Below are positions 51,673-61,593 of a DNA stretch of 64,000 nt, in pieces. The position numbers and the translations under genes are program-made. The notes under the pieces were generated by a model. That model was not told the origin of the DNA. It worked only from the letters and a program-made list of their open reading frames with translations, and did no database searches. Within the stretch, counting starts at the first letter, position 1. Every line of letters begins with the position of its first letter. The stretch spans positions 186,001 through 250,000 of the forward strand of contig NZ_VAUO01000006.1 in NCBI RefSeq assembly GCF_005796105.1, read 5' to 3'. This DNA is from Pseudomonas mosselii. GTDB lineage: Bacteria > Pseudomonadota > Gammaproteobacteria > Pseudomonadales > Pseudomonadaceae.

Positions 51673-53055
51673 ATGCTCGACGACCTACGCTGGGACGCCG
51701 CCCTGATCCGTCGCTATGACCTGGCCGGGCCTCGCTACACCTCTTACCCGACCGCCATGCAGCTGCATGCCGAAGTGGGTTCGTTCGACCTGCTCCACGC
51801 CCTGCGCGAGAGCCGCCGTGCCGTGCGCCCGCTGTCGCTATACCTGCATGTGCCGTTCTGCGCCAACATTTGCTACTACTGCGCGTGCAACAAGGTCATT
51901 ACCAAGGACCGCGCTCGCGCCGCACCCTACCTGCAACGCCTGGAACAGGAGATCCAACTGATCGCCTGCCACCTGGACCCCAGGCAGAAAGTCGAGCAAC
52001 TGCACTTCGGCGGCGGTACGCCGACCTTCCTCAGCCACGTTGAACTGCGCCAACTCATGGCCAGCCTGCGCCAGCATTTCAACCTGCTGGACGATGACTC
52101 CGGCGACTACGGCATCGAGCTGGACCCACGCGAGGCCGACTGGTCGACCATGGGCCTGCTGCGCGAACTGGGCTTCAACCGGGTCAGCCTCGGCGTGCAG
52201 GACCTGGACCCAGCCGTGCAGCGCGCTGTCAATCGCCTGCAAAGCCTGGAGCAGACCCGTACGCTGATCGAGGCCGCGCGCACGCTGCAATTTCGCTCGG
52301 TCAACCTCGACCTGATCTACGGCCTGCCGCGCCAGACCCCGGAAGGCTTCGCGCGTACCGTCGAGGAAGTGATCCGCCTGCAACCCGACCGCCTGTCGGT
52401 GTTCAACTACGCCCACCTGCCTGAGCGCTTCATGCCCCAGCGGCGCATCGATACCAGCGAGCTACCTACCCCTTCGGCCAAGCTCGACATGCTCCAGGCC
52501 ACCATCGAGCAACTGACCGCCGCCGGCTACCGCTACATCGGCATGGACCACTTCGCCCTGCCCGATGACGAGCTGGCGATTGCCCAGGAAGAAGGCACCT
52601 TACAGCGCAACTTCCAGGGCTACACCACCCACGGCCATTGCGACCTGATCGGCCTGGGGGTATCGGCAATCAGCCAGATCGGCGACTTGTACTGCCAGAA
52701 CAGCAGTGACCTGAACACTTACCAGAACGCCCTCTCCGACGCCCAGCTGGCGACTCAGCGTGGCCTGTTGTGCAACCCGGACGACCGCGTGCGCCGGGCA
52801 GTGATCCAACAGCTCATCTGCCATTTCGAACTGGATTTCGACGCGATCGAGCGGGCCTTCGTGATCGACTTTCGCGGCTATTTCAACGATCAGTGGCCGG
52901 AACTGCTGGCCATGCAGCGCGATGGCCTGATCAGTCTCGACGCCAAGGGTATTCGCGTACTGCCCGCCGGGCGCCTGTTGGTGCGTTCGGTGTGCATGGT
53001 CTTCGACGCTTATCTCGCACAACAGAACCGCCAGCGGTTCTCGCGGGTCATTTGA
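51673..53055 (+). CDS. hemN: HemN, oxygen-independent coproporphyrinogen III dehydrogenase
   Basis: A 460-residue radical SAM enzyme that turns coproporphyrinogen III into protoporphyrinogen IX without oxygen, needed to make haem for the oxidases at low oxygen. The cluster motif is CANICYYCAC (Cys-x3-Cys-x2-Cys-x-Cys), followed by LHFGGGTPTFL and NRVSLGVQDLDPAVQ, and MDHFALPDDELA. Full length for the family. Preceded by a perfect ANR box. Confidence 0.95.
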   Translation: MLDDLRWDAALIRRYDLAGPRYTSYPTAMQLHAEVGSFDLLHALRESRRAVRPLSLYLHVPFCANICYYCACNKVITKDRARAAPYLQRLEQEIQLIACHLDPRQKVEQLHFGGGTPTFLSHVELRQLMASLRQHFNLLDDDSGDYGIELDPREADWSTMGLLRELGFNRVSLGVQDLDPAVQRAVNRLQSLEQTRTLIEAARTLQFRSVNLDLIYGLPRQTPEGFARTVEEVIRLQPDRLSVFNYAHLPERFMPQRRIDTSELPTPSAKLDMLQATIEQLTAAGYRYIGMDHFALPDDELAIAQEEGTLQRNFQGYTTHGHCDLIGLGVSAISQIGDLYCQNSSDLNTYQNALSDAQLATQRGLLCNPDDRVRRAVIQQLICHFELDFDAIERAFVIDFRGYFNDQWPELLAMQRDGLISLDAKGIRVLPAGRLLVRSVCMVFDAYLAQQNRQRFSRVI

Positions 53056-53120
53056 GGCGCGCAATACGATTTAGCGCATGGACGGCCAGCCTTGTCAGGC
53101 ACACTATGGACAGTGAGAGA

Positions 53121-53144
53121 GCCCCGGCGCAGGCGCGTCGGGGC
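53121..53144. terminator. GC-rich hairpin between hemN and anr
   Basis: Ten-base stem (GCCCCGGCGC pairing with GCGTCGGGGC, one G-U) and a four-base loop. No T-run, so it may be a weak terminator or a leader structure of anr. Confidence 0.4.
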
Positions 53145-53241
53145 AGCGCCAGCACGCACCAAGAATGCACACGCTGGCCTACAGCCCTCGCCGTGGGTTA
53201 CCCTTACGGCTTATGTGTGCTTTCCCACAAGGATCGAAGAA

Positions 53242-53976
53242 ATGTCCGAGCCAGTAAAACTGCGCCCACACAACCAGGCCCACTGCAAGGATTGCAGCCT
53301 GGCCCCCCTGTGCCTGCCCCTGTCGCTCAACCTCGAGGACATGGACGCACTGGATGAAATCGTCAAGCGCGGACGCCCGCTGAAAAAAGGCGAGTTCCTG
53401 TTCCGCCAGGGTGACAATTTCGGCTCGGTCTACGCGGTACGTTCCGGCGCACTCAAGACCTTCAGCCTGAGTGACGGCGGCGAGGAGCAGATCACCGGCT
53501 TCCATCTGCCCAGTGAGCTGGTCGGCCTGTCAGGCATGGACACCGAGGCCTATCCGGTGTCGGCCCAGGCTCAGGAAACCACCTCGGTGTGCGAAATCCC
53601 CTTCGAGCGCCTGGACGAGCTGTCGGTGCAACTGCCGCAGCTGCGTCGACAGTTGATGCGGGTGATGAGCCGCGAGATCCGCGACGATCAGCAGATGATG
53701 CTGCTGCTGTCCAAGAAAACTGCCGACGAGCGCATCGCCACCTTCCTGGTCAACCTCTCGGCGCGCTTCCGCGCCCGTGGCTACTCGGCCAACCAGTTCC
53801 GCCTGAGCATGTCGCGCAACGAGATCGGCAACTACTTGGGCCTGGCGGTGGAAACCGTGTCGCGGGTGTTCACGCGCTTTCAGCAGAACGGTCTGATCAA
53901 GGCCGAAGGCAAAGAGATCCACATCCTCGATCCGATCCAGCTGTGCGCGCTGGCCGGTGGTGCGATGGAATCCTGA
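53242..53976 (+). CDS. anr: ANR, oxygen-sensing FNR-family regulator
   Basis: A 244-residue CRP/FNR-family regulator. The N-terminal 4Fe-4S cysteines are [11 protein letters not shown] plus the Cys in [10 protein letters not shown] cyclic-nucleotide-type sensor domain and a dimer helix ([17 protein letters not shown]) follow, then the helix-turn-helix [20 protein letters not shown], whose E-SR residues recognise TTGAT half-sites. The ATG at 53242 follows AAGGA. It turns on hemN and cco genes when the cluster is intact at low oxygen. Confidence 0.95.
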   Translation: MSEPVKLRPHNQAHCKDCSLAPLCLPLSLNLEDMDALDEIVKRGRPLKKGEFLFRQGDNFGSVYAVRSGALKTFSLSDGGEEQITGFHLPSELVGLSGMDTEAYPVSAQAQETTSVCEIPFERLDELSVQLPQLRRQLMRVMSREIRDDQQMMLLLSKKTADERIATFLVNLSARFRARGYSANQFRLSMSRNEIGNYLGLAVETVSRVFTRFQQNGLIKAEGKEIHILDPIQLCALAGGAMES

Positions 53977-54029
53977 CCGCGGCGTTAACAGGGTATACTG
54001 CGGTCTTGGTTTTTCCAGGATACCGCCCC

Positions 54030-54578
54030 ATGCACAGCGACACCTTCGACCTCAAAGCCCTGATCCGCCCGGTGGTAGATTTCCCCAAGCCGGGCGTGAT
54101 CTTTCGCGATATCACCCCGCTGTTCCAGTCGCCGCGCGGGCTGCGCTACGTAGCCGACCAGTTCATCGAACGGTACGTCGAAGCCGAGTTTAGCCACATC
54201 GGCGCCATGGACGCGCGAGGCTTTTTGATCGGCTCGATCATCGCCCACCAGTTGAACAAGCCGCTGATCCTGTTCCGCAAACAGGGCAAGCTGCCGGCTG
54301 ATGTGTTGTCGGAGGGCTACCAGACCGAGTACGGCGAGGCATTCCTTGAGGTGCATGCCGACAGCCTGTGCGACGGCGACTCGGTACTGATCTTCGATGA
54401 TCTGATCGCCACCGGCGGCACACTGCTGGCGGCGGCTAACCTGGTGCGTCGCACCGGCGCCCAGGTGTTCGAAGCTGCGGCGATCATCGATCTGCCAGAG
54501 CTGGAAGGCTCGCGCCGCCTGCAAGCGGCAGGAGTACCGACGTTCTGCCTGACCGAGTTCTCGCTGAGCGAATATTGA
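54030..54578 (+). CDS. apt: Apt, adenine phosphoribosyltransferase
   Basis: A 182-residue enzyme for salvage of adenine to AMP with PRPP. Motifs: [17 protein letters not shown] and the PRPP loop [17 protein letters not shown]. The ATG at 54030 follows CCAGGA. Own transcription unit after anr. Confidence 0.95.
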   Translation: MHSDTFDLKALIRPVVDFPKPGVIFRDITPLFQSPRGLRYVADQFIERYVEAEFSHIGAMDARGFLIGSIIAHQLNKPLILFRKQGKLPADVLSEGYQTEYGEAFLEVHADSLCDGDSVLIFDDLIATGGTLLAAANLVRRTGAQVFEAAAIIDLPELEGSRRLQAAGVPTFCLTEFSLSEY

Positions 54579-54580
54579 AG

Positions 54581-54676
54581 GCAGCTATAAGCTGCAAGCT
54601 GCAAGCTGCAAGCTGCAAGCTAACAGCAGGTTGGCGCAGAACCGCTTTTACTTGCAGCTCGCAGCTTGCCGCTCAC
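54581..54676. repeat. AGCTGCAAGCT array between apt and recR
   Basis: GCTGCAA is repeated five times with a 7-base step on the left and faced by CTTGCAGCTCGCAGCTTGCC on the right, forming a long hairpin between convergent genes. Confidence 0.8.
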
Positions 54677-55275
54677 AGAGAAATCGGCTTGCGCCCGGCA
54701 AAGGCATGCGCCAGCGTCCCGCCATCCACCAACTCCAGCTCGCCGCCCAATGGCACGCCATGGGCAATGCGCGTGGCGGCCAGGCCCTTCTCGGCCAATA
54801 GCTGGGCGATGTAATGGGCAGTCGCCTCCCCTTCCACCGTCGGGTTGGTGGCCAGGATCACCTCATTGAAAGTGCCCTGCTCGTCAATGCGCGCCATCAA
54901 CTGCGGAATGCCAATGGCATCCGGGCCCAGGCCATCGAGCGGCGACAGATGCCCCTTGAGCACGAAGTAACGCCCGCGGTAGCCGGTCTGCTCCACCGCA
55001 TACACATCCATCGGCCCCTCCACTACGCACAGCTGGGTATCGTCCCGGCGCGTGTCGGCGCATTGCGGGCACAGCACCTCCTCGGTCAGGGTGCGGCACT
55101 GGCGGCAGTGGCCAACACCTTCCATGGCCTGGCTCAGGGCCTGGGCCAGGCGGGTGCCGCCACTACGGTCGCGCTCGAGCAACTGCAAGGCCATGCGCTG
55201 GGCGGTTTTCTGGCCAACGCCAGGTAGGATGCGCAGGGCGTCGATCAGTTGGCGGATGAGGGGACTGAAGCTCAT
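54673..55275 (-). CDS. recR: RecR, recombination mediator
   Basis: A 200-residue protein: helix-hairpin-helix ([20 protein letters not shown]), zinc finger with cysteines [16 protein letters not shown], and a Toprim domain ([34 protein letters not shown]). With RecO and RecF it loads RecA at gaps. The ATG at 55275 is the usual start. Follows ybaB on the same strand, but a terminator lies between. Confidence 0.96.
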   Translation of the reverse strand: MSFSPLIRQLIDALRILPGVGQKTAQRMALQLLERDRSGGTRLAQALSQAMEGVGHCRQCRTLTEEVLCPQCADTRRDDTQLCVVEGPMDVYAVEQTGYRGRYFVLKGHLSPLDGLGPDAIGIPQLMARIDEQGTFNEVILATNPTVEGEATAHYIAQLLAEKGLAATRIAHGVPLGGELELVDGGTLAHAFAGRKPISL

Positions 55276-55442
55276 GGGAAAGGCCTGATAAATCGGTAAG
55301 ACGCGGTTTATACCGGCGTGGGGTAGTGGCGTCAAATCCACCATCGCAGCGCTCGCATTACCTGCGCACCGCCTGCTTGGTAAATAACCCGCCCCCACAA
55401 GGAATGAAGCCCGCACTCAAAATGATGTGCGCGCCTAAAAGA

Positions 55443-55478
55443 CAAAAAACCGCCGATGGTTACCCAACGGCGGTTTCC
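55443..55478 (-). terminator. intrinsic terminator after ybaB
   Basis: On the minus strand, AAACCGCCG pairs with CGGCGGTTT and is followed by a T-run (TTTTTTGTC), just past the ybaB stop. It separates dnaX-ybaB from recR at least in part. Confidence 0.85.
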
Positions 55479-55496
55479 TTGAACAGGCTGGATGCC

Positions 55497-55832
55497 TTAG
55501 AACGGCATCTTGAAGCCCGGCGGCAGCTGCATACCAGCGGTCATGCCACCCATCTTCTCCTGGCTGCTCTGCTCGATCTTGCGCACGGCGTCGTTCAGCG
55601 CGGCGGCGATCAGGTCTTCCAGCACTTCCTTGTCGTCCTCGTCGGTCGACATCAGGCTCTGGTCGATGCTTACGCGCTTGACGTCATGGCGACCGGTCAT
55701 CACCACGCTCACCAGGCCGCCACCGGACTGGCCGGTGACTTCGGCGTTGGCCAGCTCTTCCTGCATCTTCTGCATCTTTTCCTGCATTTGCTGGGCCTGC
55801 TTCATCAGGCCGGCCATGCCACCTTTCATCAT
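55497..55832 (-). CDS. ybaB: YbaB/EbfC nucleoid-associated protein
   Basis: A 111-residue DNA-binding protein. N-terminal helix [20 protein letters not shown], beta sheet [21 protein letters not shown], and C-terminal helix [19 protein letters not shown], plus the Met-rich tail. It forms tweezers-shaped dimers on DNA. The dnaX-ybaB-recR order is highly conserved. Confidence 0.95.
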   Translation of the reverse strand: MMKGGMAGLMKQAQQMQEKMQKMQEELANAEVTGQSGGGLVSVVMTGRHDVKRVSIDQSLMSTDEDDKEVLEDLIAAALNDAVRKIEQSSQEKMGGMTAGMQLPPGFKMPF

Positions 55833-55897
55833 GGGAAAGTACCTCGATCTGGGTCATGTGATGCAGCCAGGCTCACGCCGGCCACATGGTTATCCGT

Positions 55898-57949
55898 TCA
55901 TTGCCCCTGGCTGGCCAGGGGCTCTACAGGCTCAATAGTATCGTGCCTGACCGTCGCGCCGAACTGCCGAATCATCTGCTGGATGAGCGGGTCCTGTTCG
56001 ATGGAGACCACAGCCTCATGCTGACGTTCGGCGCGCTTGCGCGCAGCGGCCTGGGCTGGGGTTTCCTGCTCGGGGCGAATCAGCTCGATCTGTAGCCGGA
56101 TTTCGCGCCCCAGGGCCTGGTTGAGCGCTTCGTTCAGCCGGCGCTGCTGGGTGGCGTTGAACAACGCGCCCTGCCCAGGGTCCAGGTGCAGCAGCCAATC
56201 GTCGCCGTTGGCGCTGATCAGCGTACAGTTCGCGGCGATGTTGCCCGTCATCCCGGAGACAGGCAACTGTGGGAACAATTCCAACCATTGCAGGGCCAGG
56301 CCAGTGGCGGGTTTGGCCGCAGGCAGCGGTTCGACAGGCTTGGCCACCACGTCTTCCTGCACGTGCTCGGCCAATTCGTCCAGGTAACTGAAGCTCGAGG
56401 CATCGCCCTCTGGCATGTAATAGTCGTCGTCAGCCGGCGGCTCGTCGTCACGCTCCAGGCTGGCCGGACTGTACGCCGACGGGTCGAATGGCGGAGCGTC
56501 GTCATCTGGCGGACTGTAACTCGGCGCAGGTGCTGGCTGTGGCTGCGGCTGCGGCTGCACGGGGGCAGCAGGCTCGTCCCACGGCAGGTCGACGACTTCC
56601 TCCACCCGTTCTGGCTCTGGCGCACAAGCCTCAGGCTCAGGTTCAGGTTGCACCTCAGGCTCGGGCTCGATGGTCGCCACCGGCTCAGGTTCCGCCACCG
56701 GCTCTGCCTCAACAGCGGCCGCCTCAGGCTCGCTGACAGGCTCGACCGGGGCGACGTGTACGACCGGCGCGATGGGCGCCGCGGCTGCCACCGGTGTTGC
56801 CGGATCAGCTGTGGCCTGGCTGATCCCCGTTGTCTTTAGCACTGCCCGAGGGGCGTCGTCGCTGTCGGCCGGGCGAAACGCCAACATGCGCAGCAGGACC
56901 ATCTCGAAGCCGCCGCGCGGATCCGGCGCCAGCGGCAAGTCGCGGCGGCCAATCAGCCCCATCTGGTAATAGAACTGCACATCTTCGGCCGGGAGGGCCT
57001 GGGCCAACGCCAACACCCGATCACGGTCGCCCTGGCCGTTGTCCACCGCCTCCGGCAGGGCCTGGGCGATGGCTACCCGGTGCAGCACGTTGAGCATCTC
57101 CGAGAGCACGCCGTTCCAGTCCGGCCCCTGCTCGGCAAGGTCGCGCACCGCTTCGAGCAACGCCCGCGCATCCCCCTCCAGCAATGCCTGGAGCACGCCG
57201 TACACCTGGCCATGATCGAGGGTGCCGAGCATTGCCCTTACATCGGCGGCCAACACCTTGCCTTCACCGAAGGCAATCGCCTGGTCGGTCAGGCTCATGG
57301 CGTCGCGCATCGAGCCATCGGCGGCGCGACCAAGCAGCCACAGGGCGTCGTCCTCGAAGGGCACCTTCTCGGCACCCAGCACGTGGCTCAGGTGCTCGAC
57401 CACCCGCTCCGGGCTCATATTCTTCAGCGAGAACTGCAAGCACCGCGACAGGATCGTGGCCGGCAGCTTCTGCGGATCGGTGGTGGCGAGGATGAACTTG
57501 ACGTAGGGCGGCGGCTCTTCGAGGGTCTTGAGCAAGGCGTTGAACGAGTGCGTCGAGAGCATGTGCACTTCGTCGATCAGGTAGACCTTGAAGCGTCCAC
57601 GGCTCGGAGCATATTGCACGTTATCCAGCAGCTCGCGGGTATCTTCCACCTTGGTGCGGCTGGCGGCGTCGATCTCGATCAGGTCGACGAAACGCCCCTC
57701 GTCGATCTCCCGGCACACCGAGCAGGTCCCACACGGGCTGGAGGTGATGCCGGTCTCGCAGTTCAGGCACTTGGCAATGATCCGCGCAATGGTAGTCTTA
57801 CCTACCCCCCGAGTACCGGTAAACAGGTAGGCGTGGTGCAGGCGCTGGTTGTCCAGGGCGTTGATCAAAGCCTTGAGCACATGGGTTTGGCCGACCATTT
57901 CGCGGAACGAGCGCGGACGCCATTTACGTGCAAGAACCTGATAACTCAT
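55898..57949 (-). CDS. dnaX: DnaX, DNA polymerase III subunits gamma/tau
   Basis: A 683-residue AAA+ clamp-loader protein. Walker A GTRGVGKTT (near residue 45), a zinc module with four cysteines (CLNCETGITSSPCGTCSVC), Walker B VYLIDEVHML, and SRC sensor LSRCLQF. Domain III ends near residue 360. A Pro/Glu-rich linker (about 390-560) leads to the tau C-terminal domain that binds the polymerase. The ATG at 57949 (MSYQVLARKWRP) is the family start. I did not identify a gamma frameshift site. Confidence 0.96.
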   Translation of the reverse strand: MSYQVLARKWRPRSFREMVGQTHVLKALINALDNQRLHHAYLFTGTRGVGKTTIARIIAKCLNCETGITSSPCGTCSVCREIDEGRFVDLIEIDAASRTKVEDTRELLDNVQYAPSRGRFKVYLIDEVHMLSTHSFNALLKTLEEPPPYVKFILATTDPQKLPATILSRCLQFSLKNMSPERVVEHLSHVLGAEKVPFEDDALWLLGRAADGSMRDAMSLTDQAIAFGEGKVLAADVRAMLGTLDHGQVYGVLQALLEGDARALLEAVRDLAEQGPDWNGVLSEMLNVLHRVAIAQALPEAVDNGQGDRDRVLALAQALPAEDVQFYYQMGLIGRRDLPLAPDPRGGFEMVLLRMLAFRPADSDDAPRAVLKTTGISQATADPATPVAAAAPIAPVVHVAPVEPVSEPEAAAVEAEPVAEPEPVATIEPEPEVQPEPEPEACAPEPERVEEVVDLPWDEPAAPVQPQPQPQPAPAPSYSPPDDDAPPFDPSAYSPASLERDDEPPADDDYYMPEGDASSFSYLDELAEHVQEDVVAKPVEPLPAAKPATGLALQWLELFPQLPVSGMTGNIAANCTLISANGDDWLLHLDPGQGALFNATQQRRLNEALNQALGREIRLQIELIRPEQETPAQAAARKRAERQHEAVVSIEQDPLIQQMIRQFGATVRHDTIEPVEPLASQGQ

Positions 57950-58081
57950 CAAAAAACCATCGTGACCGGAGCGGGCGGAAAGAGCGCTAATGCTAGCGGA
58001 GCGAGGGGGAAATTGCACCCCGGCGTTCTCGTCTAAGCTATCTAGCGCAAAGCCGTCAGACCAAACCAGGGAGGAGGTGAC

Positions 58082-58819
58082 GTGCGGCGAGTCCTGGCCA
58101 TCCTGTTACTCTGGAGCTGCCACAGCCTGGCCGAGCCTGCGGCAATGCGCTTCTCCATCGCCGAAAGCTGGAGCATGCCGTTGGTACGCATCGAGCACGA
58201 ACAGCCCGTGGAGGGCATCGTGTTCGACCTGATCCAGGCCATCGCCCGGGAAACCGGCGTACAACCGCACTATCACGTCATGGCACGCCTACGCCTGGAA
58301 GAAGCCATGGCCAGCGGCGACATAGATGTCCGCTGCAACGTGTCCACCCAATGGCTGACGGACCGTCCAGGCGACTATATCTGGAGCATCCCACTGTTCG
58401 AACAGCGCGACCTGCTGGTCGGCCGCGCCGGCCAGACCACCGTCAGCACGCCGCAAGCGCTGCCAGCGCAAGCGATCGGCACCGTCCTGGGGTACGTCTA
58501 CCCTACCCTGGAGCCGCTGTTCCAGCGCGGCCAGTTGCACCGCGAAGACAGCCGCAGCCAGTTGCTCGCCTTGCGCAAGCTGCAAGCTGGACGCTACCAG
58601 CATGCAGTCAGCAACCAGCTGTCATTGCAGTGGTTCAACCGTCAGTTGCCCGCCGAGCAGCGCTTGCCGGTCCAAGCCGTACTGCAAGAGCAAGCGCTTG
58701 GCTGCATGGTGCGCAACGACCCAGCCCTGCCGACCCAGGCGGTGCTCAGGGCACTGGTCAGGTTGAAGCAGTCAGGCGAGATCGAGCGGATTATCGGGCG
58801 GTATACGGATGCGCCGTAG
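58082..58819 (+). CDS. periplasmic solute-binding protein, SBP family 3
   Basis: A 245-residue exported protein. The GTG at 58082 has a strong GGAGGAGG ribosome site. Signal peptide VRRVLAILLLWSCHSLAEPA, then a type 2 binding-protein fold (EGIVFDLIQAIARETGVQPHY, DIDVRCNVSTQWL, LVRLKQSGEIERIIGRY). No permease nearby. Resembles the orphan binding protein at 36156 in type but not closely in sequence. Ligand unknown. Confidence 0.75.
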   Translation: MRRVLAILLLWSCHSLAEPAAMRFSIAESWSMPLVRIEHEQPVEGIVFDLIQAIARETGVQPHYHVMARLRLEEAMASGDIDVRCNVSTQWLTDRPGDYIWSIPLFEQRDLLVGRAGQTTVSTPQALPAQAIGTVLGYVYPTLEPLFQRGQLHREDSRSQLLALRKLQAGRYQHAVSNQLSLQWFNRQLPAEQRLPVQAVLQEQALGCMVRNDPALPTQAVLRALVRLKQSGEIERIIGRYTDAP

Positions 58820-58969
58820 TCCATACGAGCGAAGCGCTTGGCTTGTCGTGGCCGTTGCAGCAACTGTCTTGCTCAATAGCTAAAACCGACGCGCCCCTGT
58901 GGGAATGGGCTTGCTGGAATGCCGAGCGTGCCGGAAAGGACTGCGCTTGATTCGGGTGTTGCGCCATCC

Positions 58970-59060
58970 TGTGGGAGCGGCTTTAGCCGCGAACACCGGC
59001 ACAGCCGGTGCCATCCTCCGCGTCGCCTGCTTCGCGGCTAAAGCCGCTCCCACAGGGTAC
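58970..59060. repeat. inverted REP pair
   Basis: CCTGTGGGAGCGGCTTTAGC facing GCTAAAGCCGCTCCCACAGG, with CACCGGCACAGCCGGTG inside. A degenerate unit lies just left, at about 58889-58922. Sits between convergent genes. Confidence 0.85.
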
Positions 59061-59086
59061 AGGGCGCGCATGCACAGCCTGCGCCC

Positions 59087-61030
59087 TCAGTAACCGTGCA
59101 GCTCGCGGAAGGACTGCCCCTTGTGGTAGTCGATCCACTCCTGCACGTCATACGGCAGGTACAACTGCCGACGCGCCCGCGACAGGGCGATGTATACCGC
59201 ACAGATACGCTCGTCGAAGGCGTAGGCATCGCGAAACGGCTGGGTACTCATCAGCTCCGGGGTCAGCAGCACCTGGTCGAATTCAAGCCCCCCCGCATCC
59301 TGCGCCAGCATCAGCGTCAGGCTGGCGCGCTGGTCGCTGACCCGGGCATCGAGCGAGGTCAGGTCGGCAAACTTGTAGCCCGCCTCAAGACGCGCCTCAA
59401 CCCATAGGAAGGAGGCGTCGAAGCGCTCGCTCTCGCGTACCTGGCGCCAATCCGGCAGGTGCGCGAAATACGGATGCGCACCCGCCGCATCCGGCCCTGC
59501 GGCATAGAACGCGGCGCGAAACAGCCCCACGGCCGTGGCCATGAAACGGCGCAGCTCAGGCCAATCAGGGAACGCCAGCAGACAATTACACTCAGCCAGC
59601 TCCATGGCCCAGCGCATGCTGTCCCAACGCGAAGCGGTGAGCACCACGCAGCCCTCGGGCGGCACGAAACCCTGGGGATAGTGCTCGATGCCCACATCGA
59701 CACTGCGCGCGGCTTCGAACGCCACCTTGGATTTACGCGAATGCAGGCTGATCAGCGGGTTAATCAGGCGCTCGACCCGTGGCCCGGAACGCACGGCGAA
59801 AGTCATGTCCTTGTGCCGCACCTGGCGCTCGCGGCGAACCACTTCGCCGCTGGCCTTCTGATACTCATCGCCCAGGGTGATCAGCACCTGGCGGCCACGC
59901 TCGATGATCTGCAACAGCGCAGCGGGTACGTCCTGGCTTTCGTCGATGATCACGTGGCTGAAACGCCCCGGCACGCTGCAACCGGCCAGGCCCGCACGCT
60001 TGATCAGCAGCAGCGCCTCGAAACCGGTCTGCGCGCCCCATGCCGGGTTGGCCTCCAGGTAGCGCCACAGGCGGCTGGCGTACTCCAGCAGCGCCTGGGC
60101 ATCGACCCCAGTCAGGGCCTGCCGGAAGAACGGCAGGTGGCGGCTAGACAGGCTGTAGTCGCGGGATTCGCAATAGCGTTGCAACACCTCCAGGCAGATA
60201 TCCAGGGTGTGCTCGGCATCGTACTGGCGCAGCCCGAGAATCCCCAGCTCTTCGGCGACCCGGCGCTTACCCGGCAGCGCCTGGCGGCTGTTGGGCGCAC
60301 GGGCATCCTTGAGCAGGGCACGGGCGAACTGGGCGAAGGTCGCGCCGACCTTGGCCTGCGGATCCAGCCCCATGCGCTGGCGCAACGCGCCGAGCTTGCC
60401 GGAGGTACGCGCCAGGGCCAGCACCCGACCGCCCGGCAGGCAGTCCATCAGCGCGCCGAGCAGGTAGCTCTTACCGATGCCGGCGTAGCCTTGCACATGG
60501 ATGTCTTCGTCGAGGTTGGCGCGGATCACCTTGAGCAGCTTGTCCTGCTCGACCGTGAGCCAGCGCTCCTTGTCGAAGCCGGTGACCACTTGTTGGCTGA
60601 ACGGGTTATCGCCGTGCTGACGGCGGATCCTGAACTCGAAATCCCACGTGCCGTTGGCCAGCAGGTACTCGCGCGCCTGGACGGTTTCTTCGTCCATCAG
60701 GCGCAGCTTGGAGGCCTTGATCACCTCCAGGCCAAAGTACAGCTTGCGCGCATCGAACAGCCGACGCGCCTCCGACAGCAGCCCAACACCCGGCGAATGA
60801 GCGCCCTCGACGGCCCAGGCCAGCAGCCTGCCGAGCACTTTTTCCGCCGCGCGCGCATCCACCTGGCCTGGGTTGTGCGCCAGGTTCTGGATCACCAGCA
60901 ACGCCGCCAGCTCCGGCTCGCTCAGCGCCTCGAGCGCCGGCGCGCCTTCGGCCTGCAACAGCGCCTGGCATTGCTCGAAAGTGATCGGCAGATAGACCGG
61001 GCGGGAAAAATCGAAGTGTTCAGGCTGCAT
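59087..61030 (-). CDS. SF1 (UvrD/PcrA-like) helicase of unknown role
   Basis: A 647-residue protein. The first about 185 residues show no known domain. Then the helicase core: motif I GYAGIGKSYLLGAL, motif II VIIDESQDVPAALLQI, motif III ITLGDEYQKASG, motif V-like QDAGGLEFDQVLL and motif VI YIALSRARRQLYLP. It is shorter than UvrD or Rep, so accessory domains are reduced. The small coiled-coil gene lies 21 bases upstream on the same strand; the pair may be one operon. Could be a repair helicase or part of a defence system; not decided by the sequence. Confidence 0.85.
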   Translation of the reverse strand: MQPEHFDFSRPVYLPITFEQCQALLQAEGAPALEALSEPELAALLVIQNLAHNPGQVDARAAEKVLGRLLAWAVEGAHSPGVGLLSEARRLFDARKLYFGLEVIKASKLRLMDEETVQAREYLLANGTWDFEFRIRRQHGDNPFSQQVVTGFDKERWLTVEQDKLLKVIRANLDEDIHVQGYAGIGKSYLLGALMDCLPGGRVLALARTSGKLGALRQRMGLDPQAKVGATFAQFARALLKDARAPNSRQALPGKRRVAEELGILGLRQYDAEHTLDICLEVLQRYCESRDYSLSSRHLPFFRQALTGVDAQALLEYASRLWRYLEANPAWGAQTGFEALLLIKRAGLAGCSVPGRFSHVIIDESQDVPAALLQIIERGRQVLITLGDEYQKASGEVVRRERQVRHKDMTFAVRSGPRVERLINPLISLHSRKSKVAFEAARSVDVGIEHYPQGFVPPEGCVVLTASRWDSMRWAMELAECNCLLAFPDWPELRRFMATAVGLFRAAFYAAGPDAAGAHPYFAHLPDWRQVRESERFDASFLWVEARLEAGYKFADLTSLDARVSDQRASLTLMLAQDAGGLEFDQVLLTPELMSTQPFRDAYAFDERICAVYIALSRARRQLYLPYDVQEWIDYHKGQSFRELHGY

Positions 61031-61051
61031 GGGGGCTCGGGGTACAGGGGT

Positions 61052-61438
61052 TCATTCAGGCGTTGCCGACGGCTCGCCCAGGGTCAGTTGCAGCTGGTAA
61101 TCGCCCAGCGACCCGCTCATGTTGCCAGTATGGCCAGGGTTGGTCCCAGGCGCATCGAGCACGCTGTCGAGTTCGTGCAGGGCCAGTTCCAGCAACTTGC
61201 GCAGGTCGCGTCGATTGGACGCGGACACCTCAAGCCGTAGCGCAAAGGCCGCCGCAGGTGCCGGGGCCGGGGGCGTCGCTTCAGCAAGAATACGCTCGTG
61301 CTCCTCTTCCATCTGGTCGAGGACCTTGGACAGCTCAAGCACCCGCTCAGGCTCGTTGGCCATCTGGTCCTTGATCTCCAGGCGGCGCACTTGCCACTCA
61401 CGGATTTTCTGACGGGTTAGCGCGTCGACGTGTTCCAC
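61052..61438 (-). CDS. small coiled-coil protein upstream of the helicase
   Basis: About 128 residues, from a GTG at 61438 with AGGAG 9 bases upstream (another start at 61474 would add 12 residues). Residues 5-55 are predicted coiled coil (QKIREWQVRRLEIKDQM, LELSKVLDQMEEEHERILAE), then a Pro/Ala linker, then a beta-rich C-terminal part (FALRLEVSASNRRDLRKLLELALHEL). No known family. It probably forms an operon with the helicase; a partner role is inferred from position. Confidence 0.65.
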   Translation of the reverse strand: MEHVDALTRQKIREWQVRRLEIKDQMANEPERVLELSKVLDQMEEEHERILAEATPPAPAPAAAFALRLEVSASNRRDLRKLLELALHELDSVLDAPGTNPGHTGNMSGSLGDYQLQLTLGEPSATPE

Positions 61439-61593
61439 GGTCGCTGTCTCCTGGCCGAACGGACGGGTGCGCATGATAAGGCGCCACGCGGCATCGTGCT
61501 GGAATTAAAACGCCGGGAGGATACGAGGGGAAGAGGCAGGTGGTATTCGAAGCAGCCCACGGGGCCAGCCTCGGGCCCCGCGAACTGGCAGGA

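Noticed and set aside
54581..54676. CRISPR array
   Set aside because: The repeat unit is 7 bases without spacers and is one side of a hairpin.
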